A DNA stretch of 64,000 nt from Pantoea rwandensis. GTDB lineage: Bacteria; Pseudomonadota; Gammaproteobacteria; Enterobacterales; Enterobacteriaceae. The stretch's first letter is position 1, and every line of letters begins with the position of its first letter. Below, piece after piece: positions 41,151 to 51,529 of the stretch. The stretch spans positions 51,779-115,778 of the forward strand of contig NZ_MLFR01000017.1 in assembly GCF_002095475.1 (NCBI RefSeq), read 5' to 3'. The translations under genes were made by a program, and so were the position numbers. The notes under the pieces were generated by a model that did not search any database, was not told the origin of the DNA, and saw only the letters and a program-made list of their open reading frames with translations.

Positions 41151-42527
41151 ATGTCCGTCAATACCGCTGAATCTCATCAGCCAATCACTGCAAAAAGTGA
41201 ACTGATTTACCGCCTCGAAGACCGTCCACCGCTGCCGCAAACGTTGTTTGCTGCTTGTCAGCACCTGCTGGCGATGTTCGTCGCAGTGATTACACCTGCG
41301 CTGTTGATCTGTCAGGCGTTGGGTTTACCCGCCCAAGATACGCAGCACATCATCAGCATGTCGCTGTTTGCGTCAGGTGTGGCGTCTATTCTGCAAATCA
41401 AAACCTGGGGACCGGTGGGCTCTGGCTTGCTTTCAATTCAAGGCACCAGCTTTAACTTTGTGACTCCCCTGATTATGGGCGGCATGGCGCTAAAAAATGG
41501 CGGTGCGGATGTCCCGACCATGATGGCGGCACTGTTTGGCACCCTGATGGTGGCATCCTGTACCGAAATGGTGCTGTCGCGCGTACTGCACCTGGCACGC
41601 CGCATCATCACCCCACTGGTTTCCGGTATCGTGGTGATGATTATCGGCCTGTCGCTGATTCAGGTTGGCCTGACGTCAATTGGTGGCGGCTTTGCGGCGA
41701 TGAGCGATCACAGCTTTGGTGCACCGAAAAACCTGCTGCTCGCGGGCGCGGTATTGGTGGTAATTATCCTGCTCAACCGCCAGCGTAATGCCTATCTGCG
41801 TGTGGCTTCGTTGGTCATCGCGATGGCAGTAGGTTATGCACTGGCATGGGCACTGGATATGCTGCCCACCACCAGCGCGCCGGTAAATCAACCCCTGGTC
41901 GCTGTGCCCACTCCGCTTTATTACGGTCTGGGATTTGACTGGAATCTACTGGTTCCCTTGATGCTGGTGTTTATGGTGACCTCACTGGAAACCATTGGCG
42001 ATATCACCGCCACCTCTGACGTTTCCGAGCAGCCGGTCACCGGCCCCGTGTATATGAAACGTCTGAAAGGCGGCGTACTGGCTAACGGCCTTAACTCTTT
42101 TGTATCGGCATTGTTCAATACGTTTCCGAACTCCTGCTTTGGGCAGAACAACGGTGTGATCCAGCTGACCGGCGTTGCTAGCCGCTATGTGGGATTTGTC
42201 GTGGCATTAATGCTGATCGTGCTTGGCCTGTTCCCGGCGGTGAGCGGTTTTGTGCAGCATATTCCAGAACCAGTGCTGGGCGGCGCAACTATAGTGATGT
42301 TTGGTACGATTGCCGCTTCCGGTGTGCGTATCGTTTCACGTGAACCTCTGAACCGTCGCGCCATTATGATCATCGCGCTGTCTCTGGCCGTTGGCTTAGG
42401 TGTTTCACAGCAACCGCTGATCCTGCAATTTGCACCAGACTGGCTGAAAACCCTGTTGTCATCAGGCATTGCCGCCGGTGGTATCACCGCAATCGTCCTT
42501 AACCTCGTCTTTCCACAGGAAAAGTAA
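41151..42527 (+). CDS. xanP: Xanthine permease
   Basis: Proton-coupled xanthine importer in the inner membrane (NCS2/NAT family). 458 residues from the ATG at 41151; E. coli XanP has 463. The open frame begins 23 codons earlier, over the PurR box. About 12-14 membrane segments. Family motifs: [35 protein letters not shown], and the signature [18 protein letters not shown] PurR box upstream and a hairpin terminator downstream make it a single-gene unit. Confidence 0.92.
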   Translation: MSVNTAESHQPITAKSELIYRLEDRPPLPQTLFAACQHLLAMFVAVITPALLICQALGLPAQDTQHIISMSLFASGVASILQIKTWGPVGSGLLSIQGTSFNFVTPLIMGGMALKNGGADVPTMMAALFGTLMVASCTEMVLSRVLHLARRIITPLVSGIVVMIIGLSLIQVGLTSIGGGFAAMSDHSFGAPKNLLLAGAVLVVIILLNRQRNAYLRVASLVIAMAVGYALAWALDMLPTTSAPVNQPLVAVPTPLYYGLGFDWNLLVPLMLVFMVTSLETIGDITATSDVSEQPVTGPVYMKRLKGGVLANGLNSFVSALFNTFPNSCFGQNNGVIQLTGVASRYVGFVVALMLIVLGLFPAVSGFVQHIPEPVLGGATIVMFGTIAASGVRIVSREPLNRRAIMIIALSLAVGLGVSQQPLILQFAPDWLKTLLSSGIAAGGITAIVLNLVFPQEK

Positions 42528-42533
42528 CCTGTA

Positions 42534-42560
42534 AGGCAGGCTTCGGCCTGCCTGTTATTT
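42534..42560 (+). terminator. Terminator after xanP
   Basis: AGGCAGGC, a TTCG loop and GCCTGCCT (42534-42553), followed by GTTATTT. It starts 6 bp after the xanP stop. The T-run is short, but the stem with its UUCG loop is strong. Confidence 0.8.
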
Positions 42561-42649
42561 ATCCGCTTTTACATCCAGGCTGTTGAGCTGCAACGGTAAT
42601 TCAGGCATAACAACCTCTTACCGGATAAATATCGGGATGGATGGATGCG

Positions 42650-44329
42650 ATGAAATTTTTAGGCAAGTTTTTCCTTACCTTACTGCTGCTGATTCTGCTG
42701 GCGCTGGTCGTGCTGTATGTCATGTTACAGACTCAGTGGGGCGCAGGCTGGTTTAGCCGCTGGGTAAGTGATAAAACCGCCTGGCATCTCTCGCTCAGCA
42801 AGATTGAGCACAACTTCTCTTCTCCCTCGCACATCATTCTTGATGATTTCAGCTTTGGTCATGATGGTCAGCCCGCGGTGCTGGTCGCCAAGCGTGTCGA
42901 TCTGGGTTTGGCTCTGGTGCAATTCAGCGATTGGCTGCATTTTGACAGCATTGAAGTCCGCGATGGCGAGATCAATCTTGCCAATCAAACCCCCGATACC
43001 ACACTACCGATTCAGGCTAACCGCCTGCAGCTAAACAATGTACGTATCGACAGTCCGCATAGCACGCTGCCGATGACGGCCCAACGGGTAAACGGTGGGA
43101 TTCTTCCGTGGAAACCAACGCCGACCGATATGCTCGGCAGCGATGCCCAGTTCCAGATGAGCGCGGGGATCCTGACGCTAAACGGCGTAACGGGCAATAA
43201 TGTGCTGCTGCAAGGCAGCGTGAAACAGCGCCGCTTAGTACTCACCAATATGGGGGCCGATATTGCGCGCGGTTCGATGACGGGCAATGCTGAACGCGAC
43301 GCACAAGGCAATTGGCAGATTGATCAGCTGCGCCTCAATGATATCCGCTTGCAAACCCACCAAAGTCTGAGCGATTTCCTGAACCCGCTGCGCGATGTGC
43401 CATCGGTAAGCATTAATCGGCTGGATATGACTGATGCCCGTCTGCAAGGCCCGGATTGGGCGGTCACTGACCTCGACCTGACCTTAAAGAACATGACGCT
43501 GCGTGGCGATGACTGGCAGAGCGATGGTGGCTCACTGTCAATGAACGCCGGTAATTTTATCAACGGTAGCTTTGAGCTTAACGATCCTATTGTGAATGCC
43601 AACTTCTCAGCACAGGGCATTGAGTTAGCACAATTTAGTTCACGTTGGGTCAACGGGGTGATCCGCACCAGTGGTACCTGGACGCGCAGTGATAAACGCC
43701 TCACACTTGATGACTTAGCGATTGCTGGACTGGAGTATACCCTACCCCTGAACTGGCGGGATCGTTGGCAACAGGCTTTACCTTCTTGGTTAGACAGTGT
43801 GCTTGTGAAGCACGTGACTGCGAATCGCAATCTGGTGATCGATATTAATCCAGACTTCCCGTTCCAGATGACAGCACTGGATGGCAGCGCAGACAACGTG
43901 TTGCTGGCGCGCCAGCATCAATGGGGTATCTGGGGAGGAAAAGTGAGTTTTAACGCAGCTGAAGCGACGTTTAACCGCACCGATTTGCGTCATCCGTCGA
44001 TTGCCCTGACGGCCAATGATCAGCAGATTCAGATCACCGAAATGAGCGCCTTTAATGGCAGTGGTCTGCTGGAAGGCACTGCGAACGTTGGACAGGATGC
44101 GCAGCGCCCATTAACGCTTAATCTTAAAGGCCAAGCCGTACCTGCCAATGCGCTGCAAAACTGGGGATGGCCTGCGTTGCCACTGAGTGGCAATAGCAAT
44201 CTGCTGTTGCAGCTGAAAGGGTCGCTTAGCGCGAATGCCCCGTTGCGTCCAAGCGTTGAAGGGAACCTGTCAGTGACCACCGATACGCAATCGGTACAGC
44301 AAACAATGCATGAAGGGCGGGTTCAATAA
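42650..44329 (+). CDS. yicH: AsmA family protein YicH
   Basis: Member of the AsmA-like group of envelope proteins, thought to bridge the periplasm and to affect outer-membrane lipid homeostasis. 559 residues from the ATG at 42650, just behind another in-frame ATG at 42641. One N-terminal membrane anchor (FFLTLLLLILLALVVLYVML), then a long periplasmic beta-rich part with LNNVRIDSP, LTNMGADIARGSMTGNA and DARLQGPDWAVTDLDL, closely like E. coli YicH. The C-terminus is about 10 residues shorter than in E. coli. It is the last gene of the E. coli 82-min block before the order changes. Confidence 0.9.
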   Translation: MKFLGKFFLTLLLLILLALVVLYVMLQTQWGAGWFSRWVSDKTAWHLSLSKIEHNFSSPSHIILDDFSFGHDGQPAVLVAKRVDLGLALVQFSDWLHFDSIEVRDGEINLANQTPDTTLPIQANRLQLNNVRIDSPHSTLPMTAQRVNGGILPWKPTPTDMLGSDAQFQMSAGILTLNGVTGNNVLLQGSVKQRRLVLTNMGADIARGSMTGNAERDAQGNWQIDQLRLNDIRLQTHQSLSDFLNPLRDVPSVSINRLDMTDARLQGPDWAVTDLDLTLKNMTLRGDDWQSDGGSLSMNAGNFINGSFELNDPIVNANFSAQGIELAQFSSRWVNGVIRTSGTWTRSDKRLTLDDLAIAGLEYTLPLNWRDRWQQALPSWLDSVLVKHVTANRNLVIDINPDFPFQMTALDGSADNVLLARQHQWGIWGGKVSFNAAEATFNRTDLRHPSIALTANDQQIQITEMSAFNGSGLLEGTANVGQDAQRPLTLNLKGQAVPANALQNWGWPALPLSGNSNLLLQLKGSLSANAPLRPSVEGNLSVTTDTQSVQQTMHEGRVQ

Positions 44330-44471
44330 TTTTGCAGGAAACTATAGCGGCGCGAAAAGTTTACTCTGATTCGTGTTGTTAGTTGCTAACCAGCGACACA
44401 GGCAAGAAAGAAGCGGCGCAATTCATCGCGCGCACCTGAAGCAAAAGAGAAGCTTGCAGATGCGCAATAAA

Positions 44472-44541
44472 TGAAGCGAACCCCGAAAGTTGGACACCAT
44501 TCCAACGAGTAGGGGGAACTGCAATGAGCAGGATGAGTTAA
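44472..44541. mobile_element. Probable IS3-family end remnant at a synteny break
   Basis: The stretch TGAAGCGAACCCCGAAAGTT continues as GGACACC, then ATTCCAAC and a G-run. This resembles the terminal repeat and leader of IS3-family elements (the CCCC-AAAGTTGGAC core is typical of the IS150 group). GTTGGA and TCCAAC form a hairpin inside. It is followed by a possible transposase start, ATGAGCAGGATGAG, which stops after five codons. No other IS sequence follows, since the fabY coding end begins at once. The identification is from memory of IS ends and not from a search. Confidence 0.5.
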
Positions 44542-45548
44542 TTAATATGCGCGCCGGAACCCCCCTCTTCGAGCGCTCCGTCTGCGTCAGCGGGCAACAC
44601 GATATACACCCCCTCAAAGACCGCTCCTAGCTCATCGTTGCCGAACAGCTCCACTTCCATCTGTACACGCGCTTTACGACCCCGCGCCAGGCGATCGAGA
44701 TCGCCACTTAAGGAACCGAGATCGGCAATAGCACCAGGGCGTCCACTGATGGGCTTGCTGTAGCGAATATGCGCATCCGCCAGAATAATTGTACCGCCGA
44801 GGTGACGCTCGCGGAGCAGTAGCCAAATCAGCCCCCAGCCCGTGAGTGTCGCCAGCGAAAACAGGCTACCGGCGAACAGCGTATGATGTGGATTTTGGTT
44901 GCCGGTTTCCGGCATCGTCGTGACAAACTTTTGCCCAGTATACTGAAGAATACGCACACCCATCTTTTCGCTCAGCGGGATATGCTCGTACCAGGCCTGC
45001 TGCAGTTGCCCACACCAATCGGCGCGATGCAGGATGTCATCTAGTGTCACCACAGGTTTAATCATCAGGAAGTGGCGCACTGGCGTGGTTTGTGGCGCGG
45101 TGATTTCACCCTGATTGACGAAGCCCAGCTTGGCAAAGAACTCAACAGCATCTTCGCGTGCACTGCAGGTGACGCGCTTCGCCCCTTCCTGACGCGCGAC
45201 AGATTCTAGCGTCATCGCCACCAACGTGCCTAAGCCTTTGCCTTGCACTGAGGGATGAACGGCCAGAAAGCGGATCGCCGCTTCATTTTCTGCATTGATA
45301 TAGAGACGGCCAATAGCGACGGGATTGCCTTGCTCATCAACCACCATCTGATGATGCGCCAGTGCATCCCAGGCATCACGTTCAGAACCCTGCGGCTGAC
45401 GTAGCGGTTTACGTAACATTTCCCAACGGAACTGGTAATACATATCCAGCTCTTCTGCTGTTTGCGGCACACGAAGATGATACATAAAGTGATTCTCTCG
45501 TTCGGAGCTTGCGTGGCTGATCCCTGTCCGCTCGGCTAAAAACCTCAC
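44538..45548 (-). CDS. fabY: FabY/YiiD: GNAT domain plus hotdog thioesterase-like domain
   Basis: 336 residues from a GTG that overlaps the dtd stop (GTGA). The family match is clear from [20 protein letters not shown] (ATG at 45485), but E. coli YiiD also has about 17 residues before that point, so the GTG start is plausible. The N-terminal GNAT domain has [20 protein letters not shown]. The C-terminal hotdog domain has [20 protein letters not shown] and [17 protein letters not shown]. coli YiiD has been reported as a malonyl-ACP decarboxylase that helps start fatty-acid synthesis. Last gene of the yihX-yihY-dtd-fabY unit. Confidence 0.9.
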   Translation of the reverse strand: MRFLAERTGISHASSERENHFMYHLRVPQTAEELDMYYQFRWEMLRKPLRQPQGSERDAWDALAHHQMVVDEQGNPVAIGRLYINAENEAAIRFLAVHPSVQGKGLGTLVAMTLESVARQEGAKRVTCSAREDAVEFFAKLGFVNQGEITAPQTTPVRHFLMIKPVVTLDDILHRADWCGQLQQAWYEHIPLSEKMGVRILQYTGQKFVTTMPETGNQNPHHTLFAGSLFSLATLTGWGLIWLLLRERHLGGTIILADAHIRYSKPISGRPGAIADLGSLSGDLDRLARGRKARVQMEVELFGNDELGAVFEGVYIVLPADADGALEEGGSGAHIN

Positions 45549-45982
45549 ACCTGCAACCAGAAGGTTACTGGGCCGTCATTAACCAGCGAGACCTGCATAT
45601 TGGCAGCAAAGCGACCGTTTGCCGTGTTCACACCCTGTGCCCGGCAGCGATCGCTGAAATAGTGATAAAGACGTTCGGCTTCAGCCGGCTCGGCACCGCC
45701 AGAAAAAGAAGGGCGCATACCTTTTTGTGTGTCCGCGGCCAGCGTGAATTGTGACACTGCCAGCACGCTGCCGCCCGCCTGCTGCACGTTCAAATTCATT
45801 TTGTCGTTCTCATCACCGAAGATGCGATAGCCCAGCACGCGCTCCGATAAGCGCTGCGCCTTCTGCTCGTCATCGCCCTTCTCAACTCCTAATAACACCA
45901 GCAAACCCGCACCAATTTCACCCACCGTCACGTCATCGACGCTGACACTGGCGCGACTGACGCGCTGAATCAAAGCAATCAT
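45545..45982 (-). CDS. dtd: D-aminoacyl-tRNA deacylase
   Basis: Removes D-amino acids (and glycine) mischarged on tRNA. 145 residues, as in E. coli, from the ATG at 45982 ([17 protein letters not shown]); the open frame runs 37 codons further upstream inside yihY. Motifs: [20 protein letters not shown] (SQFT) and the C-terminal [15 protein letters not shown] (NxGP), which together form the chiral-proofreading site. It overlaps yihY by 4 bp and fabY by 4 bp. Confidence 0.97.
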   Translation of the reverse strand: MIALIQRVSRASVSVDDVTVGEIGAGLLVLLGVEKGDDEQKAQRLSERVLGYRIFGDENDKMNLNVQQAGGSVLAVSQFTLAADTQKGMRPSFSGGAEPAEAERLYHYFSDRCRAQGVNTANGRFAANMQVSLVNDGPVTFWLQV

Positions 45983-46851
45983 GCATCCTCTCGTTCTTTT
46001 TCGCGTTCCTGCTGTTTTAGCTGGCGATAGTCGTCCAATGTGACGGTAATTTCCGCCCCTAACAACACAATACACCAGGTCCAGTAAACCCACAGAAACA
46101 GTATTGGGATTACTGCCAGTACGCCGTAAATTAACTGATACGAAGGGAACATCGTAACATAGAGCGCAAACCCTTTTTTGCCCAGCTCGAACAGTAAACC
46201 CGCGACAATCGCGCCAACCAACGCATCACGCGTGGGCACACGTCGTGTCGGCACAATGCTGTATAAAAGCCAAAAAGCGAGGATAGCCAGCAGTAGAGGG
46301 AAAACACGCAATGCCTGATCGATTAAGCTGGTCACGCCGGTCACATTAATCCAGCGCAGGGATAGCAAGTAAGAGCTGATTGCCAAACTCGCGCCGGCCA
46401 GCAACGGGCCTAACGTCAGGATCATCCAGTAAACAGCAAAGGAGTAGACCATTGGGCGCGGCTTATCACTACGCCAGATGGCATTGAGTGCACTGTCCAC
46501 TGAATGCATCAGCAGAAGCGCGGTGACAATCAATCCCACAATGCCAACCGCCGTCATCTTATTGACGTTGGCGACAAACTGATCGAGATAACGTTGAATA
46601 ACGTCACCCGCTGCCGGCATAAAGTTGCTGAAGATGAAGTGCTTAAGTTGGACGCTGATTTCAGAAAACATCGGAAAAGCGGCGAAAAGGGCAAAGACCA
46701 CGGCAATTAGCGGCACCAGCGCCAACAATGAGACATAGGCCAGATTCCCGGCCTGCGTCGTCATGTTGTCTTCATCTACGCGTCGCCACAGTAGCTTTAC
46801 CCACAGAAAAAACGCGTGCGCGGAATGGCGCAGATGGTTACGCGTTACCAC
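45979..46851 (-). CDS. yihY: YihY/BrkB family inner-membrane protein
   Basis: 290 residues with about six membrane segments. It begins with [19 protein letters not shown], then [20 protein letters not shown], the family hallmark. The C-terminal tail [13 protein letters not shown] is charged and cytoplasmic. Once called RNase BN in error; the function remains unknown. Overlaps dtd by 4 bp and follows yihX directly. Confidence 0.92.
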   Translation of the reverse strand: MVTRNHLRHSAHAFFLWVKLLWRRVDEDNMTTQAGNLAYVSLLALVPLIAVVFALFAAFPMFSEISVQLKHFIFSNFMPAAGDVIQRYLDQFVANVNKMTAVGIVGLIVTALLLMHSVDSALNAIWRSDKPRPMVYSFAVYWMILTLGPLLAGASLAISSYLLSLRWINVTGVTSLIDQALRVFPLLLAILAFWLLYSIVPTRRVPTRDALVGAIVAGLLFELGKKGFALYVTMFPSYQLIYGVLAVIPILFLWVYWTWCIVLLGAEITVTLDDYRQLKQQEREKEREDA

Positions 46852-47448
46852 TCAGAGACGGCTCGCAAACCAATCTGGCACGGTTTTATCACTTTCCACC
46901 AGCACACTCTCTATGCCGAGCGCGCGCGCAGCATCAATATTTGCCCGGTTATCATCAAAGAACACTGCCTGAGTGGCCGTGTAACCCTCCTGCTCCAACA
47001 CGGATTGATAGATACGCGCCTCAGGTTTGCGCATCCCCATATCCTGCGACATGTAGACGCGGTCAGCGGCCTGCTGAACTTCCGGATATTGTGTTGGCCA
47101 GAACTCGAAATGCAGCTGGTTGGTATTTGACAGGATCACCACGCGCTCGCCGTTGGCACGCAGTTTGTGCATGATGGCCAGCGTTTCTGGACGCACACCA
47201 ACAAACACCGCCTGCCAGCCCGCAGTAAACTGCGGATAGCTCAATGCAATATCCAGTTGGTCACAAATACGTGCCGCAAACTCAGGATCGCTGATTTCAC
47301 CTCGCTCGTGTTTCTCGAACGCTTCATCCATATGGAAGCGGCTCTGCAACGTCGCCAAGGGCACACGTCCCAGGTCACTCCAGACGCCGAGCACACGATT
47401 AAAATCGATATCAACAATCACATTGCCTAAATCAAAAATGTACAGCAT
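46852..47448 (-). CDS. yihX: HAD-family alpha-D-glucose-1-phosphate phosphatase YihX
   Basis: 198 residues; E. coli has 199. The HAD motif I, LYIFDLGNVIVDIDFNRV, is atypical (DLGN) as in all YihX. VILSNTNQLHFEFWP is motif II, RKPEARIYQ carries the motif III lysine, and FFDDNRANIDAA is motif IV. E. coli YihX dephosphorylates glucose-1-phosphate. The yih sulfoquinovose genes that separate it from typA in E. coli are missing here. Confidence 0.93.
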   Translation of the reverse strand: MLYIFDLGNVIVDIDFNRVLGVWSDLGRVPLATLQSRFHMDEAFEKHERGEISDPEFAARICDQLDIALSYPQFTAGWQAVFVGVRPETLAIMHKLRANGERVVILSNTNQLHFEFWPTQYPEVQQAADRVYMSQDMGMRKPEARIYQSVLEQEGYTATQAVFFDDNRANIDAARALGIESVLVESDKTVPDWFASRL

Positions 47449-47586
47449 GACGCCTCTCCTTTATGTTCCCTGGATCATTCACTTTAGCGGTAAAAGAGAG
47501 TGCTGAACAGGTACGATGAGGAGGAAATAAGCGATCTGGAAGCGGGGCCAAGGTTCGCGAAGTGAGCATTGCAGCGGGTTACAGGC

Positions 47587-47612
47587 ACAAAAAAGCCCCG
47601 CAGTGCGGGGCT
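47587..47612 (-). terminator. Intrinsic terminator after typA
   Basis: On the minus strand AGCCCCGC, ACT loop and GCGGGGCT (47594-47612), followed by TTTTT. It lies 20 bp after the typA stop. Confidence 0.92.
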
Positions 47613-47632
47613 TAAATATCAGACTGTTTCGC

Positions 47633-49453
47633 TTAGTCTTTGCTGCCGCGAGAAGAACGTTTACGGTCGTTCTCGGTCAGGTGACGTTTACGAATACGTA
47701 CTGACAGCGGAGTCACTTCTACCAGTTCGTCATCATCGATGAACTCGATAGCCTGCTCCAGCGTCATTTTCTGTGGTGGAACCAGAGTCGTCGCTTCATC
47801 AGTACCTGACGCACGCATGTTGGTCAGTTTCTTACCGGTCAGGCAGTTAACCGTCAGGTCGTTAGAACGGCTGTGAATACCGATGATCTGGCCTTCATAC
47901 ACTTCCGCACCGTGACCGAGGAATAGCTTACCGCGATCCTGCAGGCTGAACAGCGCAAACGCAACGGCTTTACCCTGACCGTTTGAGATCAGTACGCCGT
48001 TCTGACGCTGGCCCACTTCGCCCTGACGAACGTCGTCATAGTGGCTGAAGGTGGAGTACAGCAGACCGGTACCTGAAGTCATGGTCATGAATTCGTTACG
48101 GAAGCCAATCAGACCACGGCTTGGGATCATGTAGTCGAGACGTACACGGCCTTTGCCATCTGGATCCATGTTTTTCAGGTCGCCTTTACGCTCACCCATC
48201 GCTTGCATCACAGAACCCTGATGGGTTTCTTCGATGTCGAGGGTAACGTTTTCGAATGGCTCTTGCTTACGGCCTTCGAATTCGCGGAAGATTACTTTCG
48301 GACGGGATACCGCCAGCTCGAAACCTTCACGACGCATGTTTTCGATCAGAACTGACAAGTGCAGCTCACCACGACCGGAAACGCGGAAGGCGTCAGAATC
48401 TTCAGTCTCTTCAACGCGCAGAGCAACGTTGTGAACCAGTTCTTTGTTCAGACGCTCCAGGATCTGGCGCGAGGTCACAAACTTACCTTCTTTACCGCAG
48501 AAAGGTGAGGTGTTGACGTTGAAGAACATGGTTACGGTTGGCTCATCAACGCTCAGGGCTGGCAGCGCTTCCACTTTCTGCGTATCGCAGATGGTGTCAG
48601 AGATGTTCAGCTCGCCCAGACCGGTGATTGCAATGATGTCGCCTGCTTCCGCCAAGGTGCTTTCGATACGCTCCAGACCGAGGTGGCCCAGTACTTTACC
48701 GACTTTACCGTTACGGGTTTTGCCTTCGCTATCAATGATAGTGACCTGCTGGTTCGGCTTCACAGTACCGCGTTTGATGCGGCCGATGCCGATCACGCCC
48801 AGGTAGTTGTTGTAGTCCAGCTGCGAGATTTGCATCTGCAGTGGTGCTTCAACTTCAACCTGAGGTGGAGAAACGTGGTCGACGATCGCCTGATACAGCG
48901 GGGTCATGTCGTCAGCCATGTCGGTGTGTTCCAGACCCGCGATACCATTCAACGCAGAAGCGAAGATGATCGGGAAGTCCAGCTGCTCGTCAGTCGCATC
49001 CAGATTTACGAACAGGTCGAATACCTGATCAACAACCCAATCAGGACGCGCGCCCGGACGGTCAACTTTGTTGATAACTACAATCGGCTTCAAACCATGA
49101 GCAAACGCTTTCTTGGTTACGAAGCGGGTTTGCGGCATAGGGCCATCCATCGCATCTACAACCAGCAGCACCGAATCCACCATGGACATGACACGTTCCA
49201 CTTCACCACCGAAGTCGGCGTGTCCTGGGGTATCAACGATGTTGATACGGTAGTCGTTCCATTTGATGGCGGTGTTTTTTGCGAGGATGGTAATCCCACG
49301 CTCTTTCTCCAAATCGTTGGAGTCCATTACGCGCTCAGTCGCTTCGGTACGAGCATCAAAAGTACCGGACTGTTGCAGCAGCTTGTCAACCAGGGTGGTC
49401 TTACCATGGTCAACGTGCGCGATGATGGCGATGTTACGCAAATTTTCGATCAC
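47633..49453 (-). CDS. typA: Ribosome-associated GTPase TypA/BipA
   Basis: 606 residues, close to the E. coli length. Translation-factor GTPase: [19 protein letters not shown] is the G1 site, [15 protein letters not shown] is G3 and [16 protein letters not shown] is G4. The C-terminal half holds the BipA-specific domain with [16 protein letters not shown] and the end KRSSRGSKD. It helps 50S assembly, especially in the cold and under stress. Divergent from glnA across a 440-bp control region. Confidence 0.98.
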   Translation of the reverse strand: MIENLRNIAIIAHVDHGKTTLVDKLLQQSGTFDARTEATERVMDSNDLEKERGITILAKNTAIKWNDYRINIVDTPGHADFGGEVERVMSMVDSVLLVVDAMDGPMPQTRFVTKKAFAHGLKPIVVINKVDRPGARPDWVVDQVFDLFVNLDATDEQLDFPIIFASALNGIAGLEHTDMADDMTPLYQAIVDHVSPPQVEVEAPLQMQISQLDYNNYLGVIGIGRIKRGTVKPNQQVTIIDSEGKTRNGKVGKVLGHLGLERIESTLAEAGDIIAITGLGELNISDTICDTQKVEALPALSVDEPTVTMFFNVNTSPFCGKEGKFVTSRQILERLNKELVHNVALRVEETEDSDAFRVSGRGELHLSVLIENMRREGFELAVSRPKVIFREFEGRKQEPFENVTLDIEETHQGSVMQAMGERKGDLKNMDPDGKGRVRLDYMIPSRGLIGFRNEFMTMTSGTGLLYSTFSHYDDVRQGEVGQRQNGVLISNGQGKAVAFALFSLQDRGKLFLGHGAEVYEGQIIGIHSRSNDLTVNCLTGKKLTNMRASGTDEATTLVPPQKMTLEQAIEFIDDDELVEVTPLSVRIRKRHLTENDRKRSSRGSKD

Positions 49454-49561
49454 AGCTTTGCCTCAGGCATTATAGAAATAACGCGGTATTGTACACGGAT
49501 TAAGCGAAAGACTGAACATGATCACAGTATTCCCTTAAAGTTTCTCATAGTGCTGTTTTTT

Positions 49562-49651
49562 AGCACCAATAACGGTGCATTAATCTGCACTGCGATGGTG
49601 TTTTGCACCTTTTTGGGGCGATATTTGAACCATGAGGCACCAAATTAGTGC
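49562..49651 (+). promoter_or_regulatory. NtrC (GlnG) enhancer sites of glnA
   Basis: Several copies of the NtrC pattern GCAC(C/T)-N5-GGTGC: GCACC-N6-GGTGC at 49563-49578, GCACT-N5-GGTGT at 49587-49601, GCACC-N5-GGGGC at 49605-49619 and GCACC-N5-AGTGC at 49637-49651. A lone GGTGC half-site follows at 49665. They lie about 75-190 bp upstream of the sigma-54 promoter, the classical enhancer distance. The first copy has one extra base in its centre. Confidence 0.85.
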
Positions 49652-49726
49652 ACCTCATCCATACTGGTGCAGTGACCGACTCACGAAAGAGCGCGTCACA
49701 GCGCCATTTTTACCATTGTAATAAAG

Positions 49727-49743
49727 TTGGCACAGAATTCGCT
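49727..49743 (+). promoter_or_regulatory. Sigma-54 promoter of glnA
   Basis: TTGGCAC (49727-49733) with GG at -24 and TTCGCT with GC at -12, exactly 12 bp apart from GG to GC, as in E. coli glnAp2. Transcription would start near 49754. Activated by NtrC-phosphate bound at the sites upstream. Confidence 0.92.
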
Positions 49744-49892
49744 TTATATCTTTCAAGCGAAAACGACAGTTACACAACGGTTGAAAGAGCTTGCCGAGAT
49801 CTTGGTTAGGGATGGTCAGTAAGCGTGACGCATTCCAGGCAACGAAGTTCTCTCACCATGACGATTATGACCATTTCCAGGAGAGTTTAAGT

Positions 49893-51302
49893 ATGTCCGC
49901 TGAACACGTCCTCTCGATGATGAACGAGCACGAAGTTAAGTTTGTTGACCTGCGTTTTACCGATACCAAAGGTAAAGAACAGCACGTTACTATCCCTGCT
50001 CACCAGGTTAACGCTGACTTCTTCGAAGAAGGCAAAATGTTCGATGGCTCATCCATCGGTGGCTGGAAAGGCATTAACGAATCAGACATGGTGCTGATGC
50101 CGGATTCATCTACAGCTGTTATGGATCCATTCTTCGAAGATTCTACGCTGATCATCCGTTGCGATATCCTCGAGCCAGGCACACTGCAGGGCTACGATCG
50201 TGACCCACGCTCCATTGCTAAGCGTGCAGAAGAGTTCCTGCAGGCATCCGGCATCGCGGACACCGTGCTGTTTGGCCCAGAGCCAGAGTTCTTCCTGTTC
50301 GACGACATCCGTTTCGGTTCTTCTACTTCAGGTTCACACGTTGCTATCGATGATATCGAAGCGTGCTGGAACACCGGTAAACAATACGAAGGCGGTAACA
50401 AAGGTCACCGTCCAGCGCTGAAAGGCGGTTACTTCCCAGTTCCACCAGTCGACTCAGCTCAGGACATCCGTTCTGCTATGTGTCTGACCATGGAGCAGAT
50501 GGGTCTGGTTGTTGAAGCCCATCACCACGAAGTGGCAACTGCTGGTCAGAACGAAGTGGCAACCCGCTTCAACACCATGACCAAAAAAGCAGACGAAATT
50601 CAGATCTACAAATACGTGGTGCATAACGTTGCTCACGCGTACAACAAAACTGCGACCTTCATGCCTAAGCCAATGTTCGGCGATAACGGTTCTGGTATGC
50701 ACTGCCACATGTCCCTGTCAAAAGGCGGCGTGAACCTGTTCGCAGGTGATAAATACGGCGGTCTGTCTGAAGCTGCGCTGTTCTACATCGGTGGTGTTAT
50801 CAAGCACGCTAAAGCGATCAATGCCCTGGCGAACCCAACCACCAACTCTTACAAGCGTCTGGTCCCAGGCTACGAAGCACCGGTCATGCTGGCTTACTCA
50901 GCACGTAACCGTTCAGCTTCTATCCGTATCCCAGTAGTTGCCAGCCCGAAAGCACGTCGTATTGAAGCGCGCTTCCCGGATCCAGCGGCTAACCCGTACC
51001 TGGCATTCACCGCGCTGCTGATGGCTGGTCTTGATGGCATCATCAACAAGATCCACCCTGGCGATGCGATGGACAAAAACCTGTATGACCTGCCTCCGGA
51101 AGAAGAAGCTGAGATTCCAAAAGTTGCAGGCTCTCTGGAAGAAGCACTGAACGCACTGAACGAAGACCGCGAGTTCCTGACCCGTGGCGGCGTGTTCACT
51201 GATGACGCTATCGACGCGTACATCGAACTGCTTAAGCCAGACGTTGACCGCGTGCGCATGACTCCGCACCCTGTTGAGTTCGAAATGTACTACAGCGTTT
51301 AA
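49893..51302 (+). CDS. glnA: Glutamine synthetase type I
   Basis: Makes glutamine from glutamate, ammonia and ATP; a dodecamer. 469 residues, as in E. coli, from the ATG at 49893 with a CAGGAGAG ribosome site. Motifs: [20 protein letters not shown] near residue 50, [12 protein letters not shown], the ATP site [17 protein letters not shown], and the adenylylation site [19 protein letters not shown] with Tyr about residue 398. Regulated by NtrC and sigma-54 at the promoter and by adenylylation. Codon use is highly biased, as expected for an abundant enzyme. Confidence 0.99.
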   Translation: MSAEHVLSMMNEHEVKFVDLRFTDTKGKEQHVTIPAHQVNADFFEEGKMFDGSSIGGWKGINESDMVLMPDSSTAVMDPFFEDSTLIIRCDILEPGTLQGYDRDPRSIAKRAEEFLQASGIADTVLFGPEPEFFLFDDIRFGSSTSGSHVAIDDIEACWNTGKQYEGGNKGHRPALKGGYFPVPPVDSAQDIRSAMCLTMEQMGLVVEAHHHEVATAGQNEVATRFNTMTKKADEIQIYKYVVHNVAHAYNKTATFMPKPMFGDNGSGMHCHMSLSKGGVNLFAGDKYGGLSEAALFYIGGVIKHAKAINALANPTTNSYKRLVPGYEAPVMLAYSARNRSASIRIPVVASPKARRIEARFPDPAANPYLAFTALLMAGLDGIINKIHPGDAMDKNLYDLPPEEEAEIPKVAGSLEEALNALNEDREFLTRGGVFTDDAIDAYIELLKPDVDRVRMTPHPVEFEMYYSV

Positions 51303-51330
51303 TTAGCACTAAATATTCGCGAATTTTGTA

Positions 51331-51415
51331 TCGCAGCAAGGCGGCAATCGAGTGAATCCCGAGGAGCTGAAATAACTCAGTGACTCGGGTGAACGAAAGC
51401 AGCCAACGCATCTGG
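51331..51415. repeat. Palindromic intergenic repeat of the Yersinia/Erwinia type
   Basis: The sequence from GCAGCAAGGCGGCAATCGAG to AGCAGCCAACGCATCTG has a long imperfect inverted repeat: CCCGAG (51358-51363) pairs with CTCGGG (51384-51389), and flanking AAGGCGGC-like and GCAGCCAACGC-like arms face each other. I recall near-identical elements at many intergenic places in Yersinia, Serratia and Erwinia-type genomes. It lies between the glnA stop and the glnA terminator and would be transcribed with glnA. The family name is not certain. Confidence 0.7.
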
Positions 51416-51458
51416 GGTGCAAAAGTCGCCGAAGATTTTATATTGCCGTGGAAACTTT

Positions 51459-51483
51459 GGCCCATCTTCGGATGGGCTTTTTT
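51459..51483 (+). terminator. Terminator between glnA and glnL
   Basis: GCCCATC, TTCG loop, GATGGGC, then six T (51460-51483). It ends most glnA transcripts, leaving partial read-through into glnL. In E. coli and Salmonella the glnA 3' end yields the GlnZ sRNA with a terminator of this kind; whether the same happens here is inference. Confidence 0.92.
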
Positions 51484-51529
51484 CTCCGCGCAAACACCGT
51501 TTGAACGACAGATTTCCGCCTATAAAGGC

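Larger units (their letters stand above)
49454..49892. other. Control region between typA and glnA
   Basis: 439 bp with no gene; the frame upstream of the glnA ATG is not conserved. It holds an array of NtrC sites (49562-49651), the sigma-54 promoter at 49727-49743, and a glnA leader of about 140 nt. The typA promoter should lie at the left end on the minus strand. Confidence 0.8.

Noticed and set aside
48683..49648. 321-codon plus-strand ORF opposite typA
   Set aside because: A frame shadow of the highly biased codons of typA; no protein family features.
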